Shown: positions 1 through 12,514 of the stretch, in pieces
Position numbering within the stretch: the stretch's first letter is position 1
Layout: the number at the start of each line of letters is the position of its first letter
DNA from: Numida meleagris
Taxonomy: Eukaryota > Chordata > Aves > Galliformes > Numididae
NCBI RefSeq assembly: GCF_002078875.1
Contig: NC_034438.1
Location: 17,107,747-17,171,746, forward strand
Direction of reading: 5' to 3'
Length of the DNA: 64,000 nucleotides
Made by a program: the position numbers and the translations under genes
The notes under the pieces: generated by a model
Told to the model about the DNA's origin: nothing
What the model saw: the letters and a program-made list of their open reading frames with translations, nothing else
Database searches by the model: none

Positions 1-3000
1 CTCTAAAGTTATTCTGAAAGTAGGATCACTACATTCTGATGGTGATGCTCTGGCATGAAATTAGCTTTGGCTTTTGAAAAGAAAGCCCCAGTTAACATCT
101 GAACTAGGGGAAAGAATTGTCAAACAGGAATTTAGGCTGTATTGGAATAATCTCCACAGAACATTACAAATGCTATCTTCAAAGCAGATTAGTTATCAGC
201 TACTCATTAAGAAAACTTACCACAGTGTTTCTATATGAGATTACATAGCCCCATGTCCATGTAAATGGTGTCATTCTGAACTGAACCTCTACAGTTGGTA
301 ACCATTATTGCAAGCAAGGGAGAAATGAGATTTTTTCCTACTCTTACAGATGTATTTGTCCTTTTATTTTCAGCCAGGACAGACATGTTTGCTTTCCTGC
401 TCATTTTGGAATGTAAAAGCTAGAGCAAGGAGGTATGTGAGAGACTTAAAGAAACTGAGACTGGTCGACCTCATGCTACTAGAGTGAATTCTGGAGCACC
501 TGTAAAAGAAACTATTCTCTGCAGAAAAAACAATGATGCTGAAGAAGTTTCTTCAGTGAGCAGTTAAGAGATAGGCAGTCAGGAGCTCTAAGGGATGATG
601 TAGTGGGAATACAGAAAACTACTAGAGAAAGGAGGATAAAAAAAATAAGAAAAAAAGTGTTTAGACTTTTGACACTTAAAGGTGAGGGATGGACAAAAGA
701 AAGCCAATATGCTATATTCACTAGATGAGAAGCGAGAGTAGCCTCCTTGAGAGGTGTCAGGAACCTTCCCACCAGATTTAAATCTTAATTTTCTACCCCA
801 AAGAATTAAAAGTATTTTTAACACCCACACACCAATTATTCCGGTAACACCAGAAGCTGTGCTAGGCTTTGATAGTCCAGGAAAACACATTGTAAAGACC
901 AAACTACATTTGAATCTCTGCTATGCTGACAGAAATAAATTTGCAACTGTAGATGGACAGCATTTTGAATTATTTTCTTATGTGCAAGTTGCCCCACAGA
1001 AAAGCCAGATGAGTAGCCTGGGCCAGCTAGCAGTAGTTTCACTAAGTGACTCCCTCCCCATGCCGTATGCTTTAGTTAAGAAATAGCAATGGTGGTGGAG
1101 GCAGGAGGCAAAGGAAACTTCACTCTGAGCTACGCCAGCCTAGAAGCAGGACAGCATGTTTTCCATTCCAGTCGCTTACTAGCAGTAAACTACATCTGAA
1201 TCAATGGTTTCCCAGCATTCAACTATTTAGTACTACATGGTAGCATTAATTCACTTATCTGTGTTACACAACATTTGTCCACCTGATTCTTCTTTAAACA
1301 AGTGAATTGTATTCTCTTAATTCTGCATTTCACTCTCAAAGATGGTACAATCAACTTTAAAAAAAAAAAGAAGAACTTTTAGAAGCACCTGTTGGAAGTG
1401 CAAAAACCCACAGCTGTCTTCTCTCTGAGCATTTAGTGAAGTACAAGTACAAAGTAAGAAGGAGCTAGGATATACTACTCTCTCATCTCTTCACTGCTCT
1501 ATTCAGTGCAGAGAAAACCAAGAGGCTTCTGTGATCCTGTTGGAGGACACAAGCAAGGGCTGTGCTGTTGGGTTCAGCTTCTGGTCAGCAGGTAGAGGAG
1601 GTCCAAGCTAAGTAAGCCCAGAGACAATCACATGGAATTTATCAGCAGTTCACCCAGCAGGGACAGGCCAGTTTCTGTTATTCTTTGTCAGGTGTCAGTT
1701 ATAAAGACCAACAGATTAATTGCCAAAAGTGGGAAAAAAAAAGATTAAGGTAAGAGTGGGAAAGGGATGGGAAGGGAAACATCAATAGCTTCTTTGTTGC
1801 AGTACTCAAAAGAAGTGAGCTGGCTGCAGCCAGAACAAGGGAGAACTATAACTCTTCCTACTGAGGTGAAATTAAATATTTACCACTTTATTATGTGCCC
1901 TATTAAAGGCTTTGACTGTATGGTATAGAAAATTTAAAAGCCCACAGGTATAAAACCTCATACACACTCCCTAAGATCAAGATCCTCTACAAACCATCTA
2001 TCTAAAGTACTACACTTACAAACAGTGAACACAATATAGCAAAAGAAACTGAAATGTCAAATTTGGCTGTTAGCAAGACAGGGAGGAATTTATTATTTTT
2101 TTTAAAGTTGCAGTTGACATGAGCTTCAAACGTCATTTAAGGCCAGTGTTCTTTTAAACTCCAGAAGTTGTAACTATTTTTCCATTTTAATCTTTGTTTT
2201 GAGGAGGTGAACAGCAAGAGACTTACAGATGATTTCACGTACATCCTGATCTAATATACCATTCAGTCTCTAGAAAAACAGGAAATTATTTGTTTGGAAT
2301 ATAAACGCTCTTTTCCTCACTGAGGCTTACAAGCATAATGTTTAAACGTGCTTTAACAAACTACAGTTCTACAATGGTAGTGTTGCAAAGGGACTTGATA
2401 TTCCCATAAAACTGTATACTTTGTCATCAACCAGGACTTCACACATACACAGTGCTGCATGCCATTTTGCTTATAATGAGTATTTCTAAGCATTGGGCTT
2501 TTTGTTGTTTTCTTTTTTTTTTTTCCCTTCCATGGCACTCTTAATGTCCTCAGAGCATGTAGCTACTTTGAGAACAAACTCTGTGTTAAGCTGGAACTAA
2601 ACAGAATTAAAAAGGGAAAAGTAACAAATAGCGTTCCATATACTTTTGGGTTATCAGAGCACTTGCTTTGTATTGGTTCAGGAGAACACAATATTCATTT
2701 AACCAGAACTAGTAACTATTTATATAATACTGCTCTTGATTCTTGAATGATTAATACAGTCACCGTGCAGAGAAATCTTCCAATGCTCATACAATAGAAC
2801 AGGAGTAGCTTCCCAGTTCTAGCGAAAAATCACCACTGTTTTATCTTGATAGAATCCTAGGATTAAAGAAGCAATGGGAAGCAAGCACACAAGCAGAAAT
2901 AATTGCACTTCCATTCCCCAGGAATCTCATTAGCTCTGAAGCCAGCTGCCACACTGGGCTGGAATATTTTAACTGGATAATAGCGCTGCAGTATAGGCTC

Positions 3001-6000
3001 ACTTTGATTTCACTGAATCAGGAAAAATTCAGGCTTTGATTTCACTGACTTGGGAAAATGCTACAGAGCTTGCTCAAGAAACACCAAGTAAATACACATG
3101 GGATAAGCTGACCGAGAAGTCATTTTGGGGTCTTTAATAGAGAACGGTTCCTGACTGAAGCTATTCTCTCATCTCACTAGCTGCCAAAACAGCCCCTTCA
3201 GCTTAAGGTAATCTGAATCCACTGCCTTTTGGATACCTGAAAGTAAGGAAGCTACAGTTACAGACACATACATGTTCTTTAACATCCCAGTGCTCAGTTA
3301 TCGAAGAATCGGTAACAGGCTTACTATAATCAGCAACAAAAGAACCAAGTTATAGAAGGATAAGAATGCATAATATAAGATAGAGGGTGAAAAATACAAC
3401 TTATTCAAAGAGAAAGACAGACACCAAGATGCTGAAATTTTATACATAATCACTTCTACGCTTAGGGAAAAGATTGGGCAAAGATCTGGTTCAGTATAGC
3501 TCCTACTTTCTCCTTCTCTAGGAAGGGATCAGGTGGCAAAGAACTGTAACCCTTTCTTCTATACCAAGGAGGGCTAGCTAGCATCTCAAAGCCACCTCAC
3601 GAGATCTGTTTTATGTGATTAGTCCCCAAGAAAGACAGGCTTCCTCTGAGGGGAGGGCTGGATACGGGATAGGTAAAAGAGCCCATCTCCCATTCAAGAG
3701 CAGACACAGCAGTAACCAAGCCTATACCAGTGAATCCCTGATAGAGTTCACAGCCACCCTTCTATGCGTAGTATAATTTTCTTGCCAATAAGCTTCTAAA
3801 TCAAAAGAAAAAGTGCTGAACAAAATGTTTCCCTTTCTCTACCATCTGAAGTGAGTCTGTTTTGCTGTTTAAATTCTCCTGGTCTAGTTCTGGAAGCAGT
3901 ATTCACTTGTCTGGCATAAATCTAAGTTATTCAGAAGGCTGCTGAGTGAGAATTCTCTTGTCATCTTGTACCTATCAGATTTATGTCACTTTCACACTAC
4001 CCCCTTCCATGGCTTCAGGAAGGCTCACAGACAGTGGGCTATCACAGCTTTACCTGATCTTTGGCATTTGGTCAGCACAAAAGTTCTCCTACACACTACT
4101 AGGCATCAACATTCAACCAGCATTTTGGCCCCTTAGACCAGGGCTGTGACTACACAGATGCCAAACAAAGGTGCTTTTCGTTAGTATGAGCTCATGTGAT
4201 CCAACTCTTTTAAGTCATGTCAATGAGCTAAATCAGCACAGGCTCAAGCTTGCACCAGAGCAGCTATAAAGATGAGGCAGAATCATTTCTACAATGAAGG
4301 ATGCGCTATTTTACCATTTAGCTGTGGTGCAGTATTTCATTTTCTATAGAATATAGAAACAGGAATACCTTTTCTTCTGTTCCCTTGAACAAAGGGCACA
4401 ATCTTTACACTAGTATGCTGCAAGAGTCAGTCGTCCTGCCTCTTTGAAAGAAAACACACCAGGACATTTGCCAAGAAGCATCTTCCTCTGCTCTACCAAG
4501 AATGAAGAATATAGTGCTAAGTTCAAGATCTGGTTCATAGGAAGTCACTGGAAGGTGAATCAGGATTTACATTATGCTGCTAGAGGCAAGTGCTAGAATT
4601 TCTCTCCTGAGAACAGAGGTAAGCCAGAGGACAAGATAACACTTAACAGCAACACCTGGTAAAGCAAGAACCTGACTACTGGCTTTGAAGTGTTTATTAA
4701 GTAGCCAAGTTCTAACTGGAAGCTCTTCCGTAGGATTCCTAGCAAGACAGAGAGGGTCTCCATATAAAGTACCAAGGAACAGTGTCTCAGCTGGAAAATT
4801 CAGGCTTATGTGTTCAAGAAAGCACTGTGTGAGCGGGAAGGCTTTCTGAGTTTCAGGTGACAAATGTGTTTCCAATGAACCTAAGAGTCCTACTGAATAC
4901 CATCCTGTGGTACTTAGTGGACAGTGTCATTTGAAGATAAGCTGCTCTTTGACATGAATCTGTTATGGCTTAACTGTGAACTCAAGCACTAGAGGAAAAA
5001 ATATAAAGGTTAAGCATATACATGATGTGGAAAATAAGAATGGTGACCCATGTATCCATGAGTCAGAAGCATGAGGGGAGGAGGTTTTATTGGAACTAGG
5101 GCAATCAATCAGGAAGTTCTAACCCACACAGAAGCAGGCCTCTCTTCACTGAACAGCAACACCTCACTGTCTTGCACAACGTTGCCTTCACCAACGAATG
5201 CTCTCAGAACAGAATAACAGTACTTAAATCAAGAATATTGTACAGGGAGTACAGAGTGGTCCAGCCATCTCACTTCCCCACAACACATATTGTGAAAGAA
5301 AATATGCCTGTTCTGTACACGTTTGGTATTATATTGTATTGCCCCATATCACAGCATATCCCTGCAATCTAAATAGTCAGTGTTTAGAGAAAAAGAAAGC
5401 CATGTAAGCAGTTTGTATTTTATTTTTGTTAATATGTTCTTTTTTGGAAGAACAGAATTTCTTCTTCTCTTACTCAAGTGAACTTAAAAGTAGTCTGGGG
5501 ACATCAAATTAAGACTGCCACCATCTCATCTTCCCCACCACCAGCTGCCTACAGATTTGTTTTCTTTTTGTATTTACTACTTGTGGTTCAGGGAGCTTAA
5601 ATACTTGAGAAGCGGACAATCCCAATGAAAAAGAACAGCTAGGCAGCAGGTAAGCTTTCAGCTGGCATCTTGAAACCACCACTGAGTACTTAATTAGTTC
5701 AGCACTATTTCCAGCCTACTGCAGAAGGATCAGAAGAGTGAAGGCCTGAACTATTTATTAATTAAAAACATCAATTTCCTAATTTTAGGTTGTACATATT
5801 CTTACATTACAGGAGTAATCACAGCGACAAGTACACTCCTTGCTAACAATAGCTACAGCATCACTGACAACTCAGGGAAGAGGATGGGAAACAGTTCTGT
5901 TGAACCTGATCCTTGCAATGAAGTTAAACAAGAATCGCACCAAACACAGACCTGAAATGAGTTGTCCTAGAGTCTAGCTTCACAGAGAATGTTTTCCTTA

Positions 6001-9000
6001 CTCCCTAGTCACCTCTGCAGAACTTAATTCTAAAGTAAATAAATTACATTTTTCCAATACTAGCCTGACTTACACTTAAAGAGTTTGGTCTAAAAGTAAA
6101 CATATTTAATACTCTCTCACTCTTTCTAGGATGATTCCCAACTTTGTTCTTACGGTGTTTTCTAGCTGCCTTAAGAAGGAGCCCAATACAGTCAAATAAT
6201 ATCCCTGCTGAAGACATTAGTCAAAAACTAACCAAAATTAATTCATTCTTATAAGCTGTTATTTATCTGTGTGAACATGTAACAAACAAGAAATAGCCCA
6301 GCTCTTAGTATCACCGTAAAACAGCTTTACTGTTTAAATTGAATGAAAGTCCTAGACATTTGTGTTGTGCCATATGAAAAGCCTTTCTGTCAATAAAATA
6401 AGGAGGAACAAGCAGTAAATGTTACCATGCAGGCGAAAGAAACACTGCACTCCTGGCCATTATGCTTTCCAGAGAAGGGAGTCGTTGCTGACTGATGTCT
6501 ACTGGATTGCACAGAGTAAGGGAACTTTCCCCAGCACCACTGCAGACCTGTGTGCAACCATGCAGCACACACACAGCCAGCACTGCAGCACACAGCCTCC
6601 TCACTGCTCTGCTTCTAACAGCACACACTGCAGAAGTCCACAGCCTGCGGGCTTTTTTTTAGATTAGATAATGGTTTGATGCTTATTAGGAGAAAATGAA
6701 CATTCTGATAAGAAATATAGCTCAAGAATACCATCCCAGAATTCTCTCTTCCTTACCAGCTAGAAAGGTGGACAGGGAGGGAGCTTCCTTTAAGGCCAGT
6801 TAAGAGCAACTTTGGGTCAGCTTGGTTGCCTGAAACCTAAGTCCAATGGCTTGACACTACATTAACCAAGAGACTCTAACCTGCTCTTTTCTGACCTGAA
6901 CTTAGCAATTTGATCTCTTCCCTCTGTTCCTTCTTCAACACTTGTCAGACCTTTCAATCAACTAATTTAAAAATAATCACACACAAAATCTCACCAGAAG
7001 GTTCTTTATCTCTTCCTCCCCTTCTGGAATACTTGTGTTCTAAGAGGTTGGGAAAGTTGAACCTGCACAAGGAATGTTTGGAAGAACAAGTCACACCACA
7101 TACAGCCAGTCATCTACATTCACAGTGACCTCACAAGTCAGGTCACCATTACTTGAAGTAATACCCTTGTTTTTTCTGTTCTTCTCTGCTAAGACAATGC
7201 AGTTTATTGTTTTTCTTACCCATCTTCACTGGTAGAGAGAACGCAGGGGTGGGAGAAGGAAGAGAAAAGAAGAGGCAAGCCAAACTGCTTTTTAGTAAGA
7301 GTTACCTCAGGGTCACAAGCACAGCACTGGTAGCCTTCTGCAAGGCAGAACAGGCAATTGCACCACGACATAGCTCAGTCCTTAACTGAAGCTGGTTTAC
7401 TACACCATTACAGAAGACTCCTCTTGGAGGCTTTACAGTCTCTTTAGTGGAGATATTATGTATCAGGTTAGCAGCAAGATACTTTATCTGGGCAGTTACC
7501 TAGGCCATTTCATCAGATACCAAAATGCATGAGTAGGGGGAAGGGCAAAGTAGGATGAAAACCGGTTTTCTTATACTGAAAAATTAAAACAGATCCCCCC
7601 CTCTAGACACACAAGCTTAAACCCCATCTTCTAAGGACCCCCCCAAGTTATGTGGGAGCCAAGGAGAAGAGGAAGAGACAAGAACTCAGTCCTTCATCTA
7701 GTACCTATCCAATTCCTTCCATTCTGTTATTTTGTCTCAAATGGAATTTCACTGAAACCTGTTAATTCAGCACCTCTAAAGTCACAAATGTCAAGGTGCT
7801 TCATATTATGCACTGGCCTCATCTTCCCCTACCGGGGAAGCATGGAGGAAAAAAAAAGTCCCGTCAACCATGGATTTTGTTATTGAATGCCATTTAGTTC
7901 CTTCAAGTAGGAAGGCTAACAACCTGCATCTAGAACCTATCACCACCCTAAGCAAGCAAGAACATGGCTCATATGTTTTATACTGATGCTAGAGATTTCT
8001 ACAAGCAAGACAGACTTAATGAGCCAGACCTGTTTGAGCACTGCCTGCTGAACACGACAAGAGCATGCCCAGCTTTATCACTGAAGTGCAGAACTCTTTT
8101 GATTACAGAGTGAAGATTAAGAATGGTCAAAAAAAAAAAAAAAACACACCTTATGAATGGTTCCTCCAAGTCACCAAGAAGCAGTCTGTCAGAAACAAAG
8201 ATGCTTCCCTGGTTTGCAACACTCAAATGTCCAGGAGAGTCACAGCACTGCAAATCGCCTACGCTGATCAATAACTAACATCACTGCTTATACTGTGTGA
8301 TTACAGGGAAGAGAATGACAACTGACAGGTCATAGCTGAAGTCCTCAGAGAGAAGGAGAGACAGACTGACAGAGACAAGCAAGCAGGGAGCAGCTCTTTG
8401 CGCCAGCCAGCTCAGGGAAGCAGTGGCAGCGCTGTGGTCCAACACCTGACCGCAGCCCCGCACCAAAGCCCCTCGCCGGCTGCTCAGCGGCGTGAGCACA
8501 GACAGACAGCTCTGACCAACACATTTCACTTCAGACCTCAACCTGCAGCAAGAGCTCAGTCCGACTGAGCAAGCACACAACTCAGACCTTGAAGCGACGT
8601 GAATCTTTGCCGCACGACACCTATTGTGCCACTTCTGACAACAGCACGAGGAGTATCCCTCTTGCTGTCCCCGGCTCTTCATTCAGGGCAGCTCCGAGCC
8701 CTCTCGAGCAGCCGTTCTCAGGCCGCAGATCCCTTCCTCCCCTCCCCGCAGGGAGCCCCGGCACAGCCGGCTGGCCGGCCAGCCTGGGAGTTGCGGGAAG
8801 GAACATCAGAGAACAAAAGGAATGAGCTCCCGGCGCTCCGGAGCTCTCACCCAGCCCTGAGCGCTGGCAGCCTGCCGCCCTGCCTGCCGCTTCCACTGGG
8901 ACCCGACCCCGCCGGGACAAGAGCCGGGGACGCTCGGAGGCAGCCAGTGACCAGATTCCTGAGGGCTGCTCTCCGGTGGCAGTGAAGTGAGGAGGAGGAC

Positions 9001-9155
9001 AAGGAAGGAGCGGAGCGGACAGAGGCAGAGGGGAGAGGCGCGGGGACGCGGGGGGAGCGCCGTGCATGCGGTCAGCGCGGGGCCGTGCGGGAGGCAGCGC
9101 CGCGGGACACGGAGCGCCCGACGCCAGGCCCGGGGCCCCGCGCCCGCCCACCTAC
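1..9155 (-). other. PLPP1: PLPP1 intron 1 (5' part of a large intron)
   Basis: This stretch follows the PLPP1 exon 1 donor on the minus strand. I searched it for PLPP1 exon 2, in either of the two alternative forms known in mammals, and saw neither, so exon 2 should lie further left. The DNA is AT-rich, with short open frames, homopolymer runs (for example an A run at 8129-8144) and no recognised repeat family. The right end, from about 8.4 kb, becomes GC-rich as it enters the CpG island. The intron call is firm because the donor is clear; the absence of exons is judged by eye only. Confidence 0.75.
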
Positions 9156-9213
9156 CCAGCACCACGCAGATCACGTCCAGCGCCACGAAGGGCAGCCGCG
9201 TCCTGTCAAACAT
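9156..9213 (-). CDS. PLPP1: PLPP1 coding exon 1 (N-terminus; rest of gene outside window)
   Basis: Lipid phosphate phosphohydrolase 1 (phosphatidate phosphatase, PAP2 family) removes phosphate from phosphatidate, lysophosphatidate and related lipids, mainly at the outer face of the plasma membrane. The exon reads MFDRTRLPFVALDVICVVL and ends one base into codon 20, at a GTAGGT donor (9155-9154). This is close to the mammalian PLPP1 start (MFDKTRLPYVALDVL), and unlike the starts of paralogues PLPP2 and PLPP3. The residues are the short cytosolic tail and the beginning of transmembrane helix 1. The ATG at 9213-9211 has A at -3, a good Kozak position. The frame is open further upstream, but homology supports this ATG. 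The catalytic PAP2 motifs are in later exons not present here. The next gene upstream, SLC38A9, is in the same orientation about 23 kb away. Confidence 0.93.
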
Positions 9214-9420
9214 GCTGGCGACGCTCGGCGGCTCCTCCTCACGCGGTGACAGCCCGGGCCCGAGGGGCGGGAGCGGAGCGGAGGCGGGCAAGGAAGCTCA
9301 GCCGCGCCCGAACCGATGGCGCCCGCCCCCCGCCGCCCTACACCCGCACTGCGCTACTACCTCCACTGCGGCGCCCACCGCGCTTTAAGGGAGGCGGCGG
9401 GGGGGAGGTCGGAGGGAGGG
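9214..9420 (-). promoter_or_regulatory. PLPP1: PLPP1 5' UTR and core promoter region
   Basis: This GC-rich stretch immediately precedes the PLPP1 start codon. It contains GC-box-like sequence (GGGGGGCGGGCGCC on the minus strand, about 9317-9330) and a CGCCATC element resembling a YY1 site next to it. A weak TATA-like TTAAAG lies at about 9383-9388. The transcription start cannot be fixed from sequence; somewhere between about 9280 and 9400 is plausible for a dispersed CpG-island promoter. Confidence 0.55.
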
Positions 9421-10405
9421 GAGGCGGGAGCGAAGGAGCACCGCCCGGCCCCCGCGCGCCGCCGGGACGCCCCACCCGGCGGATGCTGCCAAGGCGCCGG
9501 CCCGGCCCGCCGACGGCGCCCGCCCCGCCCCGCCCCGCGGAGCAGCCGTGTGGGGCGCGGAGCCCCTCCTCCGAGCGGGGGACGGACGGACGGACGGGAG
9601 GCGGGGCATGTAGCTCCGGCGTGCGCGCCCCGCCTCGCGTCAGGGGGCCGCCGTCATTCTCCACTCCCGCGTTGCAGAGCGGCCGTTCTGCCGGCGCTGT
9701 GAGAGGCGTTGAGGCGGCGGCGCCGGGCGGGGAGTGCCTGTTCCCCGCGGGAGGGGATGAGCGAGGGCCCGGCGCCTTGTCACCCGCCAGTGGGAAAGGG
9801 CCTCTCCCGCCGCGAGTAGTGCCGGAAAATCACACAGGAACAGAGAAACCCCCCTCTTCGTCCCAACTCGACACTTCTTTCCTTGCGAAAAGCTTTTATT
9901 CTGAAACAAAAGTGACCCAGATTACAAATGTCCTAAGGCCTGCATTTGGTTGTAGAAGCACTTGCCACACGGCAGCATGGTTCACCAGCGCTGCTCCTAC
10001 TCAGTGCAGGGCACATTCTTCTCTGAGGTGCGTGGCAGCCGTGCTTCCAGCACGGGGCATGACATTTTCTGCCTTTTCTCATCTATTCCACCTACAAATT
10101 CTGTAGACAGCTTCTCCTGGGGTCTTCGGCTGAGGAACAGGTTTGGGGGATCAGCAAGACAAACCAGCACTTGAGATGGAAATGTCCCTCAGTGCGCTGT
10201 ACTGCCAACTCAAGCACACTGTCTGAACTACATAAGCAGTTCTCTATGGAGAATCTATATATAAAGTTCTGTACAGCAGCGTATGAAATACTTTCTGATT
10301 TCACCTCAACATCCAGAAAGCAAGCCAGCTACAAATCACACCATGTGTCTCCAGAAATTACAAATTTCCTTGTTTTTTTTTCAAGTGCAGTGTTATTGAC
10401 AGGAG

Positions 10406-10585
10406 TCATAGAATCAGTCAATCATAGAATAGCTTAGGTTGGAGGGGACCTAAAAGTACATCCAGTTCTCTGCCATGGGCACGGCTGCCACCCACCAGAT
10501 CAGGCTGCCCTAGGCCCCATCCAGCCTGGACTTGAATACCTCCAGGGATGGAACACCCACAGCTTCTCTGAGCGCTTCACTGCCC
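10406..10585 (-). mobile_element. CR1 LINE fragment (3' end)
   Basis: The left edge carries TCATAGAAT repeated twice, the inverted 3'-terminal units of CR1. It is followed by the typical body AGGTTGGAGGGGACC, CAGGCTGCCC, CCATCCAGCCTGG and CTCCAGGGATGG. The element is inserted in minus orientation and truncated at its 5' end, as most CR1 copies are. No intact reverse transcriptase frame is present. Confidence 0.9.
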
Positions 10586-11478
10586 TCCTACATCTATCTA
10601 TCGTTCTCCTTTGCAAGCACTCTATGGTGATCTCACAACGCAGCAGCTCCAGAGTTGTCTGGAAATACAGAACATAACCACAGGCTGTAGCACAGCCACA
10701 CAGGGGCAAGACCTGGGCCTGTTTGTGAGAGTGCTCCTGAAGGGAAGCATTCAGCCTGCCCTTCACACAGAGGGATTGTCTGTGATGTCTGCTGGTCCTG
10801 GAAGTAGCAGGAGGAAACTTCCTCCAAAATTGCAAGACTTTGGGGGAAAAAAAAAGAACAATGCAAATGTTCCATGCACAACTGCTGTAGTTGCTTTCTT
10901 CAGCCCCAAAGCATCTTGCTCATACGAAACACCAAACAGCTCTCCCAACTCAAAGCCCGGTGCAGTAAAATAGAGACCAAAGACATCGCACCTGCTAATT
11001 TAAGTGGAACACTTCCCAGAGGATTGTATGCTACAGCTTAAAACACCTGGAAATCGGACTGTAGCAGCACAGAATTTGCAAGCAAAGGAATTAATTGTAT
11101 TTAACTGCCTCGCAGTTTCTACATCTGTTTCACCCTTGAGACAGCTTGCCTGAGGGACGAGCAAATCTGACAGAATTCAGGGACAAAACTGGTCACAAAG
11201 TTCCTCTCCAAACTTTCCATTGCACAAGGGATATGTTCCTTGCTGTCGCAACCATATTCCCACCACTGGGCTGGCAGATGTCCTGGAAACCCCCAGCTGA
11301 TAACTCAGTAGGGATCAGCTCAGCTCTGCACTGTGCCAAGTGTTCAGAAGGCTTTTCCTTCCTCTGTGGCTAGGTATCAGCGATGGAAACACACCAACAC
11401 AAGCCCTTCCAGGCCAAATAATTGCACAGGTTGCATTACTGCAAATGCTGTATCCTTAGGCATGTGACTGGTTATTTT

Positions 11479-11494
11479 ACACACACACACACAC
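11479..11494. repeat. (AC)8 microsatellite
   Basis: Eight uninterrupted AC units. The flanks carry a repeated TTATTTTACACA motif on both sides, and an inverted repeat (ACAAGTA...TACTTGT) lies just downstream at about 11541-11558. Confidence 0.9.
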
Positions 11495-12180
11495 AAAACC
11501 AACAAAAGTCGTTTTTTACACAAAACAACTGATTATTTTACACAAGTACTTTTACTTGTATAAAAATAAAATAATAAAAAAGAAAAGCTTAATTACCTTT
11601 AACATAAAATATATCTCTCAGCAACAACACTCAGAGTAGCATATGCCTGTCCCTAGCAGCAAGGCTCCTGGATGTTTTTCCATTCTGTCCTCTGAAAGCT
11701 ACTGGTGTCAGAGCAGATCTGCCCATATGTTACACAAGGTTTATGCTAAAGAACATTTTTGAGCTGGGATATGAGTAAAATTAAGGCAACAGACAAAGGT
11801 TATAAGCAATATTTTATCCCTTCATTAAATAGTTTAGTATTATTCTCTTGTATTTAGACTCTCTGAAGTATCTTAACCTCTCACTTCTTGTTTGGTAAGG
11901 TGATTTCATTGTCTTATTTCTCTTTTCCCTTAATTTAGAGAACCCTAAAGCCAAGTTAAAGCCCTGTTCATTTCTTTGTTTTCTCCTGGTTCTTCCAGAA
12001 ATCACAGATCTTCAGTATTTTGCCCATCCTCCTTAAAAGTTTTGTGTATGCTAGGATTAAACTCTCAGGAAGTTTGTCATTAGCCTCTAGTGGTACTTGT
12101 ATGCTAATTGAGTAGTACCGGCCCAACAGGACCCTTAACTGCAGTTAACATTCATAAAGGTCAGTAACTGTAGTAAATGA

Positions 12181-12191
12181 GGGGACTTTCC
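12181..12191 (+). promoter_or_regulatory. Perfect NF-kappaB-type motif (unproven)
   Basis: GGGGACTTTCC matches the classical kappaB decamer. It stands about 3 kb upstream of the PLPP1 promoter. An octamer-like ATGCAAAT lies at 12429-12436, and the stretch between is less AT-rich than its surroundings. Motif matches alone occur by chance, so function is not claimed. Confidence 0.25.
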
Positions 12192-12498
12192 GAGGCTTAT
12201 TTCTCTGCAGCTTGATCTGCGGCAGAAGTCAATCGCTCTAAACGAGCTGCTACCACTAAGGAAGGAGATTACAGGGTCGTCCTGGATGGTTCTGGGAAGC
12301 CATCAGCTCAGTGCTCGGCTGAGATCGCCGCCTCAACTGGCATGTGGGAGCTGCTAGGGAAGAAATTGATAGCAATCCATACAGTGTCATTACAGCACAT
12401 TCCTGAATACCGGCGATCCCACGTCAAAATGCAAATTGTTGAAACAGAAAAAGCTCAAATGAAGGCAAAAAAGGATTATTAGAATGTTTGTACAGCGG

Positions 12499-12514
12499 TA
12501 TATATATATATATA
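12499..12514. repeat. (TA)8 microsatellite
   Basis: Eight uninterrupted TA units, preceded by GCGG and followed by AACAAAG. Confidence 0.85.

Larger units (their letters stand above)
8700..9760. promoter_or_regulatory. PLPP1: CpG island at the PLPP1 promoter
   Basis: Base composition changes abruptly from AT-rich flanks to very GC- and CpG-rich DNA. The densest part, at about 9000-9760, is full of CCGCC, GGCGGG and CGCG motifs. A Sp1-like run of CCCCG units lies at about 9521-9538, and a GGCGGGGC box at about 9601. A GCGTGCGCGCC sequence near 9618 resembles an NRF1 site. Several long proline/arginine/alanine-rich open frames overlap this island on both strands, but they result from the lack of AT-rich stop codons. 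The island surrounds PLPP1 exon 1 and is its likely promoter; a bidirectional (plus-strand) transcript is possible but unproven. Confidence 0.85.

Noticed and set aside
1..9155. Search for PLPP1 exon 2 (either alternative form)
   Set aside because: No stretch encoding the expected helix 1 end and luminal loop was found. The first intron of PLPP1 is known to be very long in mammals.
8281..9291. Several minus-strand open frames of 108-176 codons around the PLPP1 promoter
   Set aside because: They overlap each other in different frames within the CpG island. Only the 58-bp PLPP1 exon 1 inside one of them has homology support.
9066..10106. A 346-codon plus-strand open frame across the CpG island, with a proline/arginine/alanine-rich product
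   Set aside because: Stop codons are rare in such GC-rich DNA, overlapping frames on both strands are equally open, and the product has no recognised domain. It is explained by composition.
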